Positions 50,589-59,822 of a stretch of DNA of 64,000 bases are shown here, piece by piece. The position numbers were made by a program, and so were the translations under genes. Numbering within the stretch: the first letter of the stretch is position 1; the number at the start of each line of letters is the position of its first letter. The notes under the pieces were generated by a model. The model searched no databases and had not been told where the DNA came from. It saw only the letters and a program-made list of their open reading frames with translations. Origin of the DNA: Magnetospirillum molischianum DSM 120 (GTDB lineage: Bacteria; Pseudomonadota; Alphaproteobacteria; Rhodospirillales; Magnetospirillaceae); the NCBI RefSeq assembly GCF_000294655.1, contig NZ_CAHP01000023.1, positions 58,451 to 122,450 on the forward strand, in the 5' to 3' direction.

Positions 50589-52286
50589 ATGGTGGATAGC
50601 GTCCTGCCGCCGACAGCACCGACCACGGCGGCGTCATCGCCGGTTCCGGCGACTGTGATGAGTCCGGCAGACGCAGAAACCGCCGAAGCGGTCGCCCGGC
50701 TGGCAGCAGCGGGATCGACGACGGTGGACGGAATCCTCGCCGCCATCACCGGCCAGCCGCGATCGGCCGCCAAGATCGCACTCCCCAACGGCTCTTTCCT
50801 CGACCTCAAGATTCCGCCCGGATTTTCTGTCGGTCCCGGTGCCACCCTCACCTTCCAATTTCAGCCGCAGAATGACGGCTTCGTCCTCCGGCTGGCCGCT
50901 GTCAATGGACGCGCCACCGCAGGCACCCCAGCCGCCACGCTGGCAGGGGGCGGGCCAGGCGGAGCCGGTCTCCCTGTCCCCTCCGCGACCACAGGCGGAG
51001 GCGTACCGTCTTCGACCGGAACCGTGACAGAACAAAACGCGGGAATAAGCAGCGGGCGCGCGGCCGGTGCGACCGCCCCCTCAGCCGGTCCGGTTCTGCT
51101 GGCGGACGGTCTGCCCGGCTTGACCGCGACGGTATTACGTCCGGGGCGAGCGGTTCCGCCGAACGGCTCCGGCGGTGTTTCACCGCCCCAAAGCCCGACG
51201 GCCGGCACCGCACCATCTGTCGGCACAGCCCCTTCTCTTGCCGTCGCCCCCTTCACTGTACCGTCCGCCTGGACCAATCTTGCTCCCGGCACCCAGCTTC
51301 ATCTCCGTTTCATTGAAGCGCGCCCCGCTGCGGACGGTGGTATCCCCCCCGAACGCAGCCTCCCCGGCACGAATTCAATGCCGGCATCGCCCGGACAGGC
51401 GTTAGCGGCAGCGGATGCGAGATCAGCCACCGCCCCCGTTATCTTGACCGGCCGGGTGCTGACAGCCCCTATTCCAGGCGGCGGCGCGCAGGTGCAGACC
51501 GCCGCCGGTCTGCTCTCTCTGCCCGCCGGCCTGTCACTGCCAGTCGGCGGAATGGTCTGGCTGGAGGTCGTGGGAATGCCCGTGCCACCGCTTCCAGCGC
51601 CATTGCCACTGGCGCCCGGACTGGGAACCGGCGGCTGGCCCGCCCTGTCCGAAGCAATCAACCTGTTGACGAGAGACGATCTTCAAGCCGCCGAGCAGCT
51701 GATTCGGGATCTTCCCCAAGCAGGGCCACGATTGGCGGCGGTCCTGATGCGCTTTGCCGCCTCGGTACGCAATGGCGACTCCCGCCTGCCCGGCGGCGAG
51801 TCGACTCAACGCGGATTGGACAAGATCGGACGACATGATCTGGCGGAACGATTGCGGGGGGACCTCAGTGCCTTAAGCGAGGAATCGACCCAGCCGCGCG
51901 GCAAGACGGGGGAATGGCAGACCCTGACGATGCCCTTCCTCAACGGGGCACAGATCGATCCAATCCGTCTCCATGTCCAAACCCCGCCGGAAGACGAGAA
52001 AAAACGCCAGAGCGGCGGCGGCGAAAAGCGCTTTATTCTCGAAGTCCAGATGAGCCGGTTGGGCCGGATTCAGTTCGACGGGCTGGTGCTGCGCGAAAGC
52101 AAGCGCTTTGACCTGATCGTTCGCACGCATCTACCACTCGACCATACGATCTGCCGCGATATCACCGGAATCTTCGGCGATTGCGCCCAACTGACCGGGA
52201 TCAAGGGCGGGGTGTCGTTCCAGTCTGGGCGGCCCTTCGTCGAATTGCCGCCCAGCGCCACCGCCGCAACCTGCCTGATGGTTTAA
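50589..52286 (+). CDS. FliK-like flagellar protein (probable hook-length control)
   Basis: The 565-residue product has a long low-complexity region rich in Pro, Ala, Gly, Ser and Thr (about 90-320) and a folded C-terminal domain (about 440-560) containing RFILEVQMSRLGRIQFDGLV, which resembles the FliK C-terminal substrate-switch domain. FliK sets hook length and switches export specificity. Identity is by pattern and by position at the end of the flagellar operon, three bases after flhG. Its stop lies eight bases from the end of the convergent phage gene. Confidence 0.6.
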   Translation: MVDSVLPPTAPTTAASSPVPATVMSPADAETAEAVARLAAAGSTTVDGILAAITGQPRSAAKIALPNGSFLDLKIPPGFSVGPGATLTFQFQPQNDGFVLRLAAVNGRATAGTPAATLAGGGPGGAGLPVPSATTGGGVPSSTGTVTEQNAGISSGRAAGATAPSAGPVLLADGLPGLTATVLRPGRAVPPNGSGGVSPPQSPTAGTAPSVGTAPSLAVAPFTVPSAWTNLAPGTQLHLRFIEARPAADGGIPPERSLPGTNSMPASPGQALAAADARSATAPVILTGRVLTAPIPGGGAQVQTAAGLLSLPAGLSLPVGGMVWLEVVGMPVPPLPAPLPLAPGLGTGGWPALSEAINLLTRDDLQAAEQLIRDLPQAGPRLAAVLMRFAASVRNGDSRLPGGESTQRGLDKIGRHDLAERLRGDLSALSEESTQPRGKTGEWQTLTMPFLNGAQIDPIRLHVQTPPEDEKKRQSGGGEKRFILEVQMSRLGRIQFDGLVLRESKRFDLIVRTHLPLDHTICRDITGIFGDCAQLTGIKGGVSFQSGRPFVELPPSATAATCLMV

Positions 52287-52294
52287 TCCGACCT

Positions 52295-52717
52295 CTAATC
52301 GTAAAAGCTGCTAAACACCTTATAGCTGCTCTTCGCCATATTCAGCGCGGAAGCGCTGGATCTTCCGTCGTCATCCAGCAGGCTGATCTGATTGCGTTCG
52401 GTGCGCAGGGCCGCGCTTCGGTTGAGCGCGGCAAGATCACTATCGCTCCGCTGAGACAAGCCGCCCAACAGGGCATCGGACGATCCCCCTTCGCCACCAA
52501 CGCCCCAAGAGGCCATCTTGGCCCGCTGGGTCGCCTGCTGGCGAGCGAGCAGGTCCCGTCGCTCCGTCGCTTGGGCTTGGCGGTCGGATTCGATCATTTG
52601 GTTCTGAACGGCGACCTGCTGCGCCCGCGCCTTAGCGGAAGAGGACGCGCTTTGAGCCTGAGTAACGCTCCCGGCCAGCGACAACGCGGCAGGGATGATA
52701 TTGGTAAATCCAGACAT
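52295..52717 (-). CDS. Putative internal virion protein (T7 gp14-like)
   Basis: The 140-residue product has a short hydrophobic N-terminal stretch (GFTNIIPAALSLAGSV) and a long Ala/Gln/Arg-rich helix (ARAQQVAVQNQMIESDRQAQ and onward), the character of podovirus internal core proteins such as gp14. Last gene of the phage module. The start at 52717 is the ATG nearest a purine-rich site; a 25-codon upstream extension is unlikely. The assignment is by composition and position. Confidence 0.5.
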   Translation of the reverse strand: MSGFTNIIPAALSLAGSVTQAQSASSSAKARAQQVAVQNQMIESDRQAQATERRDLLARQQATQRAKMASWGVGGEGGSSDALLGGLSQRSDSDLAALNRSAALRTERNQISLLDDDGRSSASALNMAKSSYKVFSSFYD

Positions 52718-52745
52718 GGGAGCCTGATCCTTTTCTCTAAGAGAG

Positions 52746-53264
52746 CTAAACGCGGTTTTTCTTGTCCTGGGAACGCTTGACCACCGAGACACCCAGAACG
52801 CCGAGGGCGATACCCCAAATCGGCGAGGTGTTGACCAGGGCAGTGATAATCGTCGGCGCTTGAGCGGGCTGATCGATGATCGCCCACGACACCGCTCCCA
52901 TCGTCGCGGTCCAGGTCAGAGCGACGGCATAACCAAAGGTCGGCCGCCAACGTCGGACATAGGCATCGGAGCTGACGGCCTCGACACGCATCGTTGCGTT
53001 GATCTCGGCCAGTTGACGGCTTTCCTCGCGGGCTAAAGCCAGATCGTGAACCATCCAGGCTTTTTGCAGCGCCAAGGCCAGATTGGGATCGGCCTTGATC
53101 GCGGCCAAGGCAGCAGCGCCGCTATCCTTGCCGGTGACCTCGCGGGCAACGGAAATCGCGGTATCGGCAACCTTTGCCACCTTGGACTGGTCGTCGCCAC
53201 TCACCCAACGGATCAGACCGGGAACAAACTGGGCCAGACCGAGGGCGATTGAGATCGGGTCCAT
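52746..53264 (-). CDS. 3TM-type phage holin
   Basis: The 172-residue protein resembles the 3TM holin family first named from gene transfer agents. It has an N-terminal MDPISIALGLAQFVPGLIRW segment, a helix around residues 60-95 with DLALAREESRQLAEIN, the hallmark RRWRPTFGYAVALTW at the first main membrane helix, and a second helix TSPIWGIALGVLGVSVV. Holins make inner-membrane holes that let endolysin reach the wall. No endolysin gene is visible in the window. Confidence 0.78.
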   Translation of the reverse strand: MDPISIALGLAQFVPGLIRWVSGDDQSKVAKVADTAISVAREVTGKDSGAAALAAIKADPNLALALQKAWMVHDLALAREESRQLAEINATMRVEAVSSDAYVRRWRPTFGYAVALTWTATMGAVSWAIIDQPAQAPTIITALVNTSPIWGIALGVLGVSVVKRSQDKKNRV

Positions 53265-53274
53265 CGCGGCTCTC

Positions 53275-53574
53275 CTATCTCTGGCCGGTCTGGACCGCAT
53301 CCAGCTTGGCTTCGATCCGAACCAGATGCTCGGTCAGACGACGCTCGACATCCTTCAAATAGCCGGTGGTGGCATAGCTTTTCGCCACCTCCAGCTTGTA
53401 GGCGGCCAGAGCCTCGCGCATTTGGCCCAAACCGAGGTCGAAGCGCCGTTCCAGGTCGTCGATCCGACTGTCCCACTCCTGGCGCGACCGCCAAAGCAGC
53501 AACGCCATCGCCCCGATCACGGGCAGTTCGATCGCGGTAACCCACCAACCGGGGTCGAGAAGAGTATGATCCAT
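53275..53574 (-). CDS. Small phage membrane/coiled-coil protein
   Basis: The 99-residue product has one N-terminal membrane helix (WWVTAIELPVIGAMALLLW) and a coiled coil with the segment YATTGYLKDVERRLTEHL. It sits between terminase and holin, where T7-like phages place spanin (Rz) genes, and the topology fits an inner-membrane spanin, but no family match is certain. The start at 53574 lies 22 bases after the terminase stop; the longer open frame upstream is a shadow of terminase. Confidence 0.7.
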   Translation of the reverse strand: MDHTLLDPGWWVTAIELPVIGAMALLLWRSRQEWDSRIDDLERRFDLGLGQMREALAAYKLEVAKSYATTGYLKDVERRLTEHLVRIEAKLDAVQTGQR

Positions 53575-53596
53575 CGCAGCACGGCTCCTTCGGGCC

Positions 53597-55084
53597 TCAG
53601 AGTTCGAAATCGGTGTGAGCTTGCAGAGCACCCCCGCCAGGACGCCAATCGGCGCGGGGAGGCGCGGCCGACCGCCGCCGTCCCAGCCGCACCGGCTGAG
53701 ACAGCAAGCATCCGGCAACGGCATCGAGTCCGTCGTCCCGTCCCTTGCCACCCGGCAACCATTCCCGCATTTCGGCGATAAAGGGGGTGTCCCACACACT
53801 GCGGTGGGCGTGGAGTGCCCCGGCAGCGAGAACAGCGTCAAAAGCATCGACGATCCGCTGGTCCTTGGCCCGCTTCGAGGCTGTCTCGACCACGGCGCAG
53901 GACAACCCCGACCGGGCGATCTCGCGCCGCAGCAAACCGGGCAGAAAGCGACCCAATCCATTGGTCTCCAACTGAACCGCGGGGAGATGCAATTCGGCGG
54001 CGAAGTTGGCAACCTGACGACAAAGCTGGCTGGCTTCGTCGGTGTCGTCGCACCGCGCCGGGTCATGTTCGAGATAGCGGACGCGATGCAGCCAATAGCC
54101 GCCCTCTTCGTCAGTGAAGATCGCCGCCACCACCGAGGCATCGCCCTTGCCGGGAGCGCCATAGGCCGGGTCCCACCAACACGAGGCCGAGACCATCCGC
54201 TTGCCGCCCAGAGTCAGCAGCGGAACCCCATTCCCCTCGGCATAAACCAACTCGGACTCGTACAGCCGGAGTCGGTCTGGATCGAGTCTGCCGTCGGCGA
54301 TGTTGACCGGGCGCAACATCATCTGGCTGTCGAACTTGTTCGGACCCGACCGCTTGCGCAATTGGGCAATCCGGTCGAGAGGAAAGCGCTCGGGCCAAGC
54401 GCTACGCCCGGCGCTGTCGATCAGCGGTATTTCCAGACGATGAAACGAGTCGAGGAACGGCCGCGATTCCCCGGCCTCCAACCGGGCGGTGTCGGCATAG
54501 ATCGTATAGAAACTATGCGGCGTCCCGACATAAAGCTGGGTTCCCCCCGGCACCATCACGTAATCGATCTCGGCCAACCGCTCGCGCAAATCGGCCCGCT
54601 TGGGTGCGGTATCGCAAGTGTTTGGCACCTCAACGTCGTCACAAATCACGATTTCAGCACGCGACCCGGTGATGTTGGCACCGATACCCCGCGCCACCAT
54701 CGACGGGTCGCGCAACTCGCCCGGCCGGTTGACGGTGAATTGATCGGCCGCCCACTGATCGCGCCGCTTCGGCTTTAATCCCTGGGTCAGCGGATGGCGC
54801 TCTACGATTCGCTTGACGTTGCGCACCATCTTTTTCGCCAAGGCAAGGTCGGCGGCCAGCACCATGATCCTGAGGTTAGGGTCGGTCCACAGCAGCCAGG
54901 CGCAATAAAGGCCGACCACCGTTGATTTGCCGCTGGAGCGGAACGCCATCAGCAACAGATCGCGGTCCTTCCAGTAGCGGCGTTCAGCCAGCCACCGCGC
55001 CATCCTGATCTGATGACGCGGCGTTCCCAGTCCCTGACGCTCGTTCCACATCAAAACGAATTCAGGAAAATCGACGGCACTCAT
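53597..55084 (-). CDS. Phage terminase large subunit
   Basis: TerL is the ATP-driven motor and nuclease that packages phage DNA. The 495-residue product has Walker A AFRSSGKST at about residues 47-55, Walker B IVICDDVEVP at about 145-154, and a C-terminal nuclease domain beginning at WWDPAYGAPGKGDASVVA with a later acidic DDGLDAVAG. It is full length and intact. The start at 55084 overlaps the preceding stop (ATGA). Confidence 0.92.
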   Translation of the reverse strand: MSAVDFPEFVLMWNERQGLGTPRHQIRMARWLAERRYWKDRDLLLMAFRSSGKSTVVGLYCAWLLWTDPNLRIMVLAADLALAKKMVRNVKRIVERHPLTQGLKPKRRDQWAADQFTVNRPGELRDPSMVARGIGANITGSRAEIVICDDVEVPNTCDTAPKRADLRERLAEIDYVMVPGGTQLYVGTPHSFYTIYADTARLEAGESRPFLDSFHRLEIPLIDSAGRSAWPERFPLDRIAQLRKRSGPNKFDSQMMLRPVNIADGRLDPDRLRLYESELVYAEGNGVPLLTLGGKRMVSASCWWDPAYGAPGKGDASVVAAIFTDEEGGYWLHRVRYLEHDPARCDDTDEASQLCRQVANFAAELHLPAVQLETNGLGRFLPGLLRREIARSGLSCAVVETASKRAKDQRIVDAFDAVLAAGALHAHRSVWDTPFIAEMREWLPGGKGRDDGLDAVAGCLLSQPVRLGRRRSAAPPRADWRPGGGALQAHTDFEL

Positions 55085-55395
55085 TCCCCGTCCCCACATT
55101 CGTCGTCCTCATCCTCCAGCCCGGCCAAAGCGGCACGGGCACGAGCCAACAATCCTTCGATTCCATCGGTTTCCCCGATGGAGACGGTCCCCCCTTCGGC
55201 CCAGCGGGCCAGCTTGACCAGCGAATCGACATGGGCCAACGCGGCCTTGGCGGCGGCGTGCCATGCGGCAAATCCCTTGGCGTCATCGGGAGGCGGCGTC
55301 ATAACGAAGGTCTCGTATCCAGTGACCGCCGCCGCGATGCGATCGGGCAGAACCAGCGCGAGCCGCCGGCGCAAACCGGCAAGATCCTCGGCCAT
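55081..55395 (-). CDS. Small phage protein upstream of TerL (possible small terminase subunit)
   Basis: The 104-residue product is mostly helical with an acidic C-terminus (GLEDEDDECGDGE). Its position directly before terL, with overlapping stop and start, is where small terminase subunits lie, and the size is right, but I see no diagnostic motif. The start at 55395 follows AAGGAGAGAG. The function is inferred from position only. Confidence 0.6.
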   Translation of the reverse strand: MAEDLAGLRRRLALVLPDRIAAAVTGYETFVMTPPPDDAKGFAAWHAAAKAALAHVDSLVKLARWAEGGTVSIGETDGIEGLLARARAALAGLEDEDDECGDGE

Positions 55396-55421
55396 CGCTC
55401 TCTCCTTAATGCTCTTGAAGC

Positions 55422-55661
55422 CTAGGGCTTTGCGAAGAAGGGGTGCGCCTTGATCTCGGCGAACTCGGCCTTCATCGTCTCGATTGTCGCATCGCTGCCA
55501 TTGGCGGCGTCGAGATGGGCCTCCATCTGACGGCGAACCGGCCAACGGAGTTCATAGGCGATGCGGCGCTTCGTGACATACGCCACGTCAGACGGATCAA
55601 GCTGCTGCGCGGTCAGCGCGGTCTCGACAGACGCAATTAAATCGGCAATCCATGGGGCCAT
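55422..55661 (-). CDS. Small phage protein of unknown function
   Basis: The 79-residue product (MAPWIADLIASVETAL start) is helical and ends in FAEIKAHPFFAKP. It lies between the tail fibre gene and the terminase region. An alternative GTG at 55670 would overlap the tail fibre stop; I prefer ATG at 55661, which has CGGAG eight bases upstream. No family recognised. Confidence 0.6.
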   Translation of the reverse strand: MAPWIADLIASVETALTAQQLDPSDVAYVTKRRIAYELRWPVRRQMEAHLDAANGSDATIETMKAEFAEIKAHPFFAKP

Positions 55662-55666
55662 ATCGG

Positions 55667-57871
55667 TCACTCCGCATAGAGGGCCGGAGCGGCGATGCGC
55701 TGGGCCTTGGAATTGAGGATTTTGACGCGAGCCATCAGTGCGGTGCCGCTAGGCTGATCACTCAGCTTGGCGCGGGCACGCAACACCGTATAGGTGCCGT
55801 CAAAACTCACCATCGGTGTGATCGTCGCCGGACTCCACGTCGTGCCGCCGTCGCGTGACAACTCGACGGTCAGGTCGGTACCGAGCAGAGAGGCCGGTCC
55901 AGACACGGGGGAGGGTCCGGTATAAATATAAGGGGCAACCGTTCCGGCGTTGAGTTGTGCCCCCCAGAGATCAAACGACGTTGTTCCGGCTTCGCCCCAA
56001 ATCTCGAAGGGTGCGGTATTGCCAACGACAAATATACTCACCGTATATCTCTGCCAATCCGGCGTCAGAGTGTAGAAATTTACATTATTACCTCCAGTGT
56101 TGTCGATCAGAGTGGCGGCGATATTAACCCCACCTCCATTTGATTTTGCCCAGAAAGACAGCGTGTACATGCCGTTTCCTGGGATTGCTGACAACTTCAA
56201 CATTCTGTTCGAATAAGAAGATATATTAGAAAGTCTATCAGCCAACGTACCGTCCACATTCGACGTCACCGTGCAGGTTCCGTATTTTATGTAGGACGGA
56301 TCTTCAAACTGCTCTGAATAGGTCAGCAGGTTGGTAACAATGCTGTCGTCCTTATACAGCGCATAGAGCGATGCATAAGCCGGAGGGGTGGAGACAGGGA
56401 TCGGGGCAGACGAGACTAACGTGGCATTTGACAGCGTAAGCGCTTCCATCATCTGGATTTCATAGACAGCCCAGGGAGAATTGGCGACCGAGGCATTCGA
56501 ATTAGCCAGAACTCTCCACTGCGTAGAGGCCAGTCCAGGAGGAAGGCGGAGTGTCTGAGGGGTTGAGACCTTAGGTTCAAGAGCGATCGTTGACACATCA
56601 ACCCAAGAAAAACCGTCCCATTTCTGCACGATCACGCTTGAGATGTTGTTGTTAGAAGGCGGCTGCGTGAGCATGATCTTTCCAATGCGTCGCGCCGTGG
56701 CACCGAAATTATAGCCGATATACGCAACACCAGCAGGGGCACCCTGAGCACTGCCCCACCATGACGAAGCGTTGCCGTCGAAAGCACACGACGCGGACGT
56801 TCCGCTGTAATCGCCACTGGAAATCGCGACCCCACCAGAACAAATATTCGGTCCATAAGACTCGACGCCTGCGCTGTAATAAGGAATAGCACCCGGCGCA
56901 AAGCTATATCCGCTTGATCCGCTGGCCCACTCATCGGTGGAAAGTTCCCATTGCTTGCCCTGAACCAGAGCGCCGGTGCTCACCCCCGTATTCAGCAACT
57001 GACGCAGGTTAGACAGCGCGATCTGCCCTAGAACCGGCGTCATCGCCGCCGAAAGAGACGTTGCGGCCACCTCCATGGCCCAGGCGGTGCTGGCATCGGC
57101 ATAGCTCTTCGCCGCGACACCGGCGATGGTGGCGGCACTGTCGGCGTAGGCTTTTACCGCCCGCTGCGTCGCCACACGCTTGTCGCTGGCTGCCGCCATG
57201 ACCGGATCGGCATCAAGCGAAAATCCCACGGCAGAGACAGCACTGGCCGCAGCAGCGGTTGCCGTGACGGCGGCATTTATCGCCTCGGAGGCCCGAGCCG
57301 TCGCCGTCGCCGCCGAGGCGGAAGCTGTCTGAGCGCTGGCACACGCTTCCGTGGCCCGAAGCGTAGCCTGGGTCAGCATCTGATCGACATCGGTGACGGA
57401 ATTTTCCAGACCGGTAGCGGCGGAATTCCATTTGATGGCGCGCCCAGGCATCGGCTCGGGCAGGGTCAGATCAGCGGTCGAACTGCTGGTATGGGCGCGT
57501 TTGACGGCGCGACCGACATCCTCGGCCACTTGTTGGACTGACATCGTTTGGTAGTCGAACTCGTCGTTGACTACTTTGGCGCGGATGATGCCGTCATCGT
57601 GGAAATCGCTGGTACGCCGCAATGTCAGGCGGCGGCGCAGGGTAACAATGGTCCCTGCGGATGGAGCGGCGACAAAAGCGACGGAGCCGCCCTCGGATGT
57701 ACCAGCGCCGGAAACGGAATAAGCCGACGCGCCCTGACGGGCCGCGCCGACCCACACCTCGATATCGGCGGCGGCAAAGATCGGAAAGGGATAGGGAAAA
57801 ACGGTCTGGCTGCCATTAGCCACGTATTGCGCGCGCGGCGAGGCATCGCCGACCTGGATATGTCCAGTCAT
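55667..57871 (-). CDS. Phage tail fibre protein, T7-type N-terminus with exchanged C-terminal part
   Basis: The 734-residue protein has a T7 gp17-type attachment domain (1-150: YVANGSQTVFPYPFPIF, DDGIIRAKVVNDEFDYQT), an Ala/Ser/Thr-rich coiled coil (about 165-230), and a C-terminal receptor-binding part. That part holds a discoidin/F5-F8-like stretch (330-480, with SCAFDGNASSWWGSA and YIGYNFGATARRIGKI) and a carbohydrate-binding-like domain (530-650, with NLLTYSEQFEDPSY and MYTLSFWAKS). DNA for residues about 300-650 is much poorer in GC than the rest (43-47% in three sampled 60-base lines), a sign of domain exchange. Target cell receptor unknown. Confidence 0.85.
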   Translation of the reverse strand: MTGHIQVGDASPRAQYVANGSQTVFPYPFPIFAAADIEVWVGAARQGASAYSVSGAGTSEGGSVAFVAAPSAGTIVTLRRRLTLRRTSDFHDDGIIRAKVVNDEFDYQTMSVQQVAEDVGRAVKRAHTSSSTADLTLPEPMPGRAIKWNSAATGLENSVTDVDQMLTQATLRATEACASAQTASASAATATARASEAINAAVTATAAAASAVSAVGFSLDADPVMAAASDKRVATQRAVKAYADSAATIAGVAAKSYADASTAWAMEVAATSLSAAMTPVLGQIALSNLRQLLNTGVSTGALVQGKQWELSTDEWASGSSGYSFAPGAIPYYSAGVESYGPNICSGGVAISSGDYSGTSASCAFDGNASSWWGSAQGAPAGVAYIGYNFGATARRIGKIMLTQPPSNNNISSVIVQKWDGFSWVDVSTIALEPKVSTPQTLRLPPGLASTQWRVLANSNASVANSPWAVYEIQMMEALTLSNATLVSSAPIPVSTPPAYASLYALYKDDSIVTNLLTYSEQFEDPSYIKYGTCTVTSNVDGTLADRLSNISSYSNRMLKLSAIPGNGMYTLSFWAKSNGGGVNIAATLIDNTGGNNVNFYTLTPDWQRYTVSIFVVGNTAPFEIWGEAGTTSFDLWGAQLNAGTVAPYIYTGPSPVSGPASLLGTDLTVELSRDGGTTWSPATITPMVSFDGTYTVLRARAKLSDQPSGTALMARVKILNSKAQRIAAPALYAE

Positions 57872-57920
57872 GGCGTTTGAATCCTTGGCGAATAGAGAAT
57901 CCCGGAACGGGAGAAACGCC

Positions 57921-59822
57921 TTATTCGGCGATTTTGATTTCGGTGGAGACCGACAAAACGGTACAGGGCATCGGCACGTTCTGACTGATCCGCCAGAGCG
58001 GCTGCATCACGTCACGCGACCAGCCGACCGAACGCACCCGCACGTCGCCGGAAAAACCAGGCGGGGTATCGCCGAACCGGGCCTTGCCGAAGCGACGGAA
58101 CGGAATCGCCGTTGCCCCTCGTCCGGTATCGATATGGAGCGCCTGAGTCTCCAACACCCGGAAATGGGCCTGAACCAGACGCACGACACATCCCGGCGGC
58201 AACGCCTGCCCCGAGGATGCAACCGGCGGCAACGGTTCGATCAAATGGGTAAAGGGTAGCCCAGCCTGAATCGCGCCAGCCGGTTCGGACAAAACGATCC
58301 GCCCGTCGCCGACAACACGATCGGCCAGGGTGCCGCCGTCGGCCAGCACCTGCACCGTGCGCCCCTCCAGATGGGATAGTCCGCTCCAGTATAGTGTCGG
58401 GGTATTGCGAGTCCCGGACAGAGCACAATCGAGAGCCAGTGCAGGATCGAACCTTTCGATGAAAAAGGCCGTCCCGCGCTCGATAAGGGCGAAGACATCC
58501 CCATCAACCACCGCGACCGAGCGGAATTTGCCGTCAGTCTGCTGTACCGTCCAGGCCGTGACCTTTTCGGCGCGATAGATCGTCAGAGTCGCCAGCGTGC
58601 CGTCGTCCATGGTGACGTAGAACAGACGGTTGCGGGAATCGTAATCCTGATCGACGGGGCGAACCATCACATGCTTGGCCAGCATCGCCAAATCGTTGGC
58701 CTGATAGGCCTGCTCGACATCGGTAAACAGAAACTCACGCAGGTCTCGGCCATCGCGGGAGACGAAATGAGTGGCTCCATCGACATCGCGAGGCGGCACG
58801 GTACGATCGACCGGCGACCCGATCCGGGTCTGACGAGTGACCTGAATATTCGAGGGAGTCAGCGGCGCGCCTGTCACCATGTATTCCGCCCCCGAGGTAA
58901 ACACCTGGAGATGGCGGCCGGAAAACACGGCGCGGATGGCGTTGACCTGATCGGACAGCATCGAGAACTCAATCGATTCGTCGTCCAGCCCGGTGCCAAG
59001 ATCGAAATTGTACAGATCCATCGATTTCGACAGCCACAGCCGATTCGGCAGATCGCGGCTTCCTCCGATCACCAGCCGCCCCTGATGGAAGCACACCGAC
59101 ACCGGCCAGCCCCGCAGGGACGAGAATGACTGTTCCTCCCAGTCGCGCGTCGCCGCAGTCCCAGCCAGAGTCTTGCGGACTTCGGCAGTCACCTGAGTGG
59201 TCGACTGAACGGCGGTGACCAACAGTTGCTTGCCGCCGATCCACAGACGCTGACCGACATGACCCGCCTGAAATACCGGAGCCGACGCCGTAACGGTGAT
59301 GCTTCCACTGGTAGCGCTGGGGGTCAGCGTTACCTCGTCAGCGGCAAATTTATGATGAGGAACGAACAGCAGCCCGTCCTTCTCATGAAACGACCACTCG
59401 GCAATGCTCCAACTGGTCTCGCCGGTGCGGGTAATCTTTCTGGGCGGGATGTCGGGATGAACCATCAACAGGGTGTCAGCGCTCTGGGTCCAGTTGAGGC
59501 GCGGGATTTCCGCCGCCCCCCACGGCGTGTCTAGCCCTCCCACCAAACTGTCCCCGGCATAGATATCGATGCGATTGGCGGTGACGACGAACAGATAGGT
59601 CTGCTCGGTGTTGAATTCGAACGGAATCAGCCGCCCCATCCCCCGCGCCCGATCGACGAAGCGCAGGCCGGGGCGGCGCGACACTCCGCCGGTCGGAGCG
59701 ATGACCACATTGCGCAGCCAGCGCGCGCCATTGGCGAAAGCGGACAGATCGCCGCGCCCCATCATATCGACGTCCAGTTCTCCGGCGGTAAAGCTGGTCT
59801 TGTTGAGAGTCAGCAGGCTCAT
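57921..59822 (-). CDS. Phage tail tubular protein B (nozzle, T7 gp12-like)
   Basis: The 633-residue product begins LLTLNKTSFTAGELDVDMMGRGDLSAFANGA (landmarks TSFTAGEL and GRGDLSAFANGA) with ATPTGGVSRRPG-like VIAPTGGVSRRPGLRFV, the pattern of podovirus nozzle proteins. Later parts have beta-rich repeats such as GRLVIGGSRDLPNRLWLSKS. It builds the distal tail tube. The start overlaps the end of the tail tube A gene by four bases. Confidence 0.82.
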   Translation of the reverse strand: MSLLTLNKTSFTAGELDVDMMGRGDLSAFANGARWLRNVVIAPTGGVSRRPGLRFVDRARGMGRLIPFEFNTEQTYLFVVTANRIDIYAGDSLVGGLDTPWGAAEIPRLNWTQSADTLLMVHPDIPPRKITRTGETSWSIAEWSFHEKDGLLFVPHHKFAADEVTLTPSATSGSITVTASAPVFQAGHVGQRLWIGGKQLLVTAVQSTTQVTAEVRKTLAGTAATRDWEEQSFSSLRGWPVSVCFHQGRLVIGGSRDLPNRLWLSKSMDLYNFDLGTGLDDESIEFSMLSDQVNAIRAVFSGRHLQVFTSGAEYMVTGAPLTPSNIQVTRQTRIGSPVDRTVPPRDVDGATHFVSRDGRDLREFLFTDVEQAYQANDLAMLAKHVMVRPVDQDYDSRNRLFYVTMDDGTLATLTIYRAEKVTAWTVQQTDGKFRSVAVVDGDVFALIERGTAFFIERFDPALALDCALSGTRNTPTLYWSGLSHLEGRTVQVLADGGTLADRVVGDGRIVLSEPAGAIQAGLPFTHLIEPLPPVASSGQALPPGCVVRLVQAHFRVLETQALHIDTGRGATAIPFRRFGKARFGDTPPGFSGDVRVRSVGWSRDVMQPLWRISQNVPMPCTVLSVSTEIKIAE

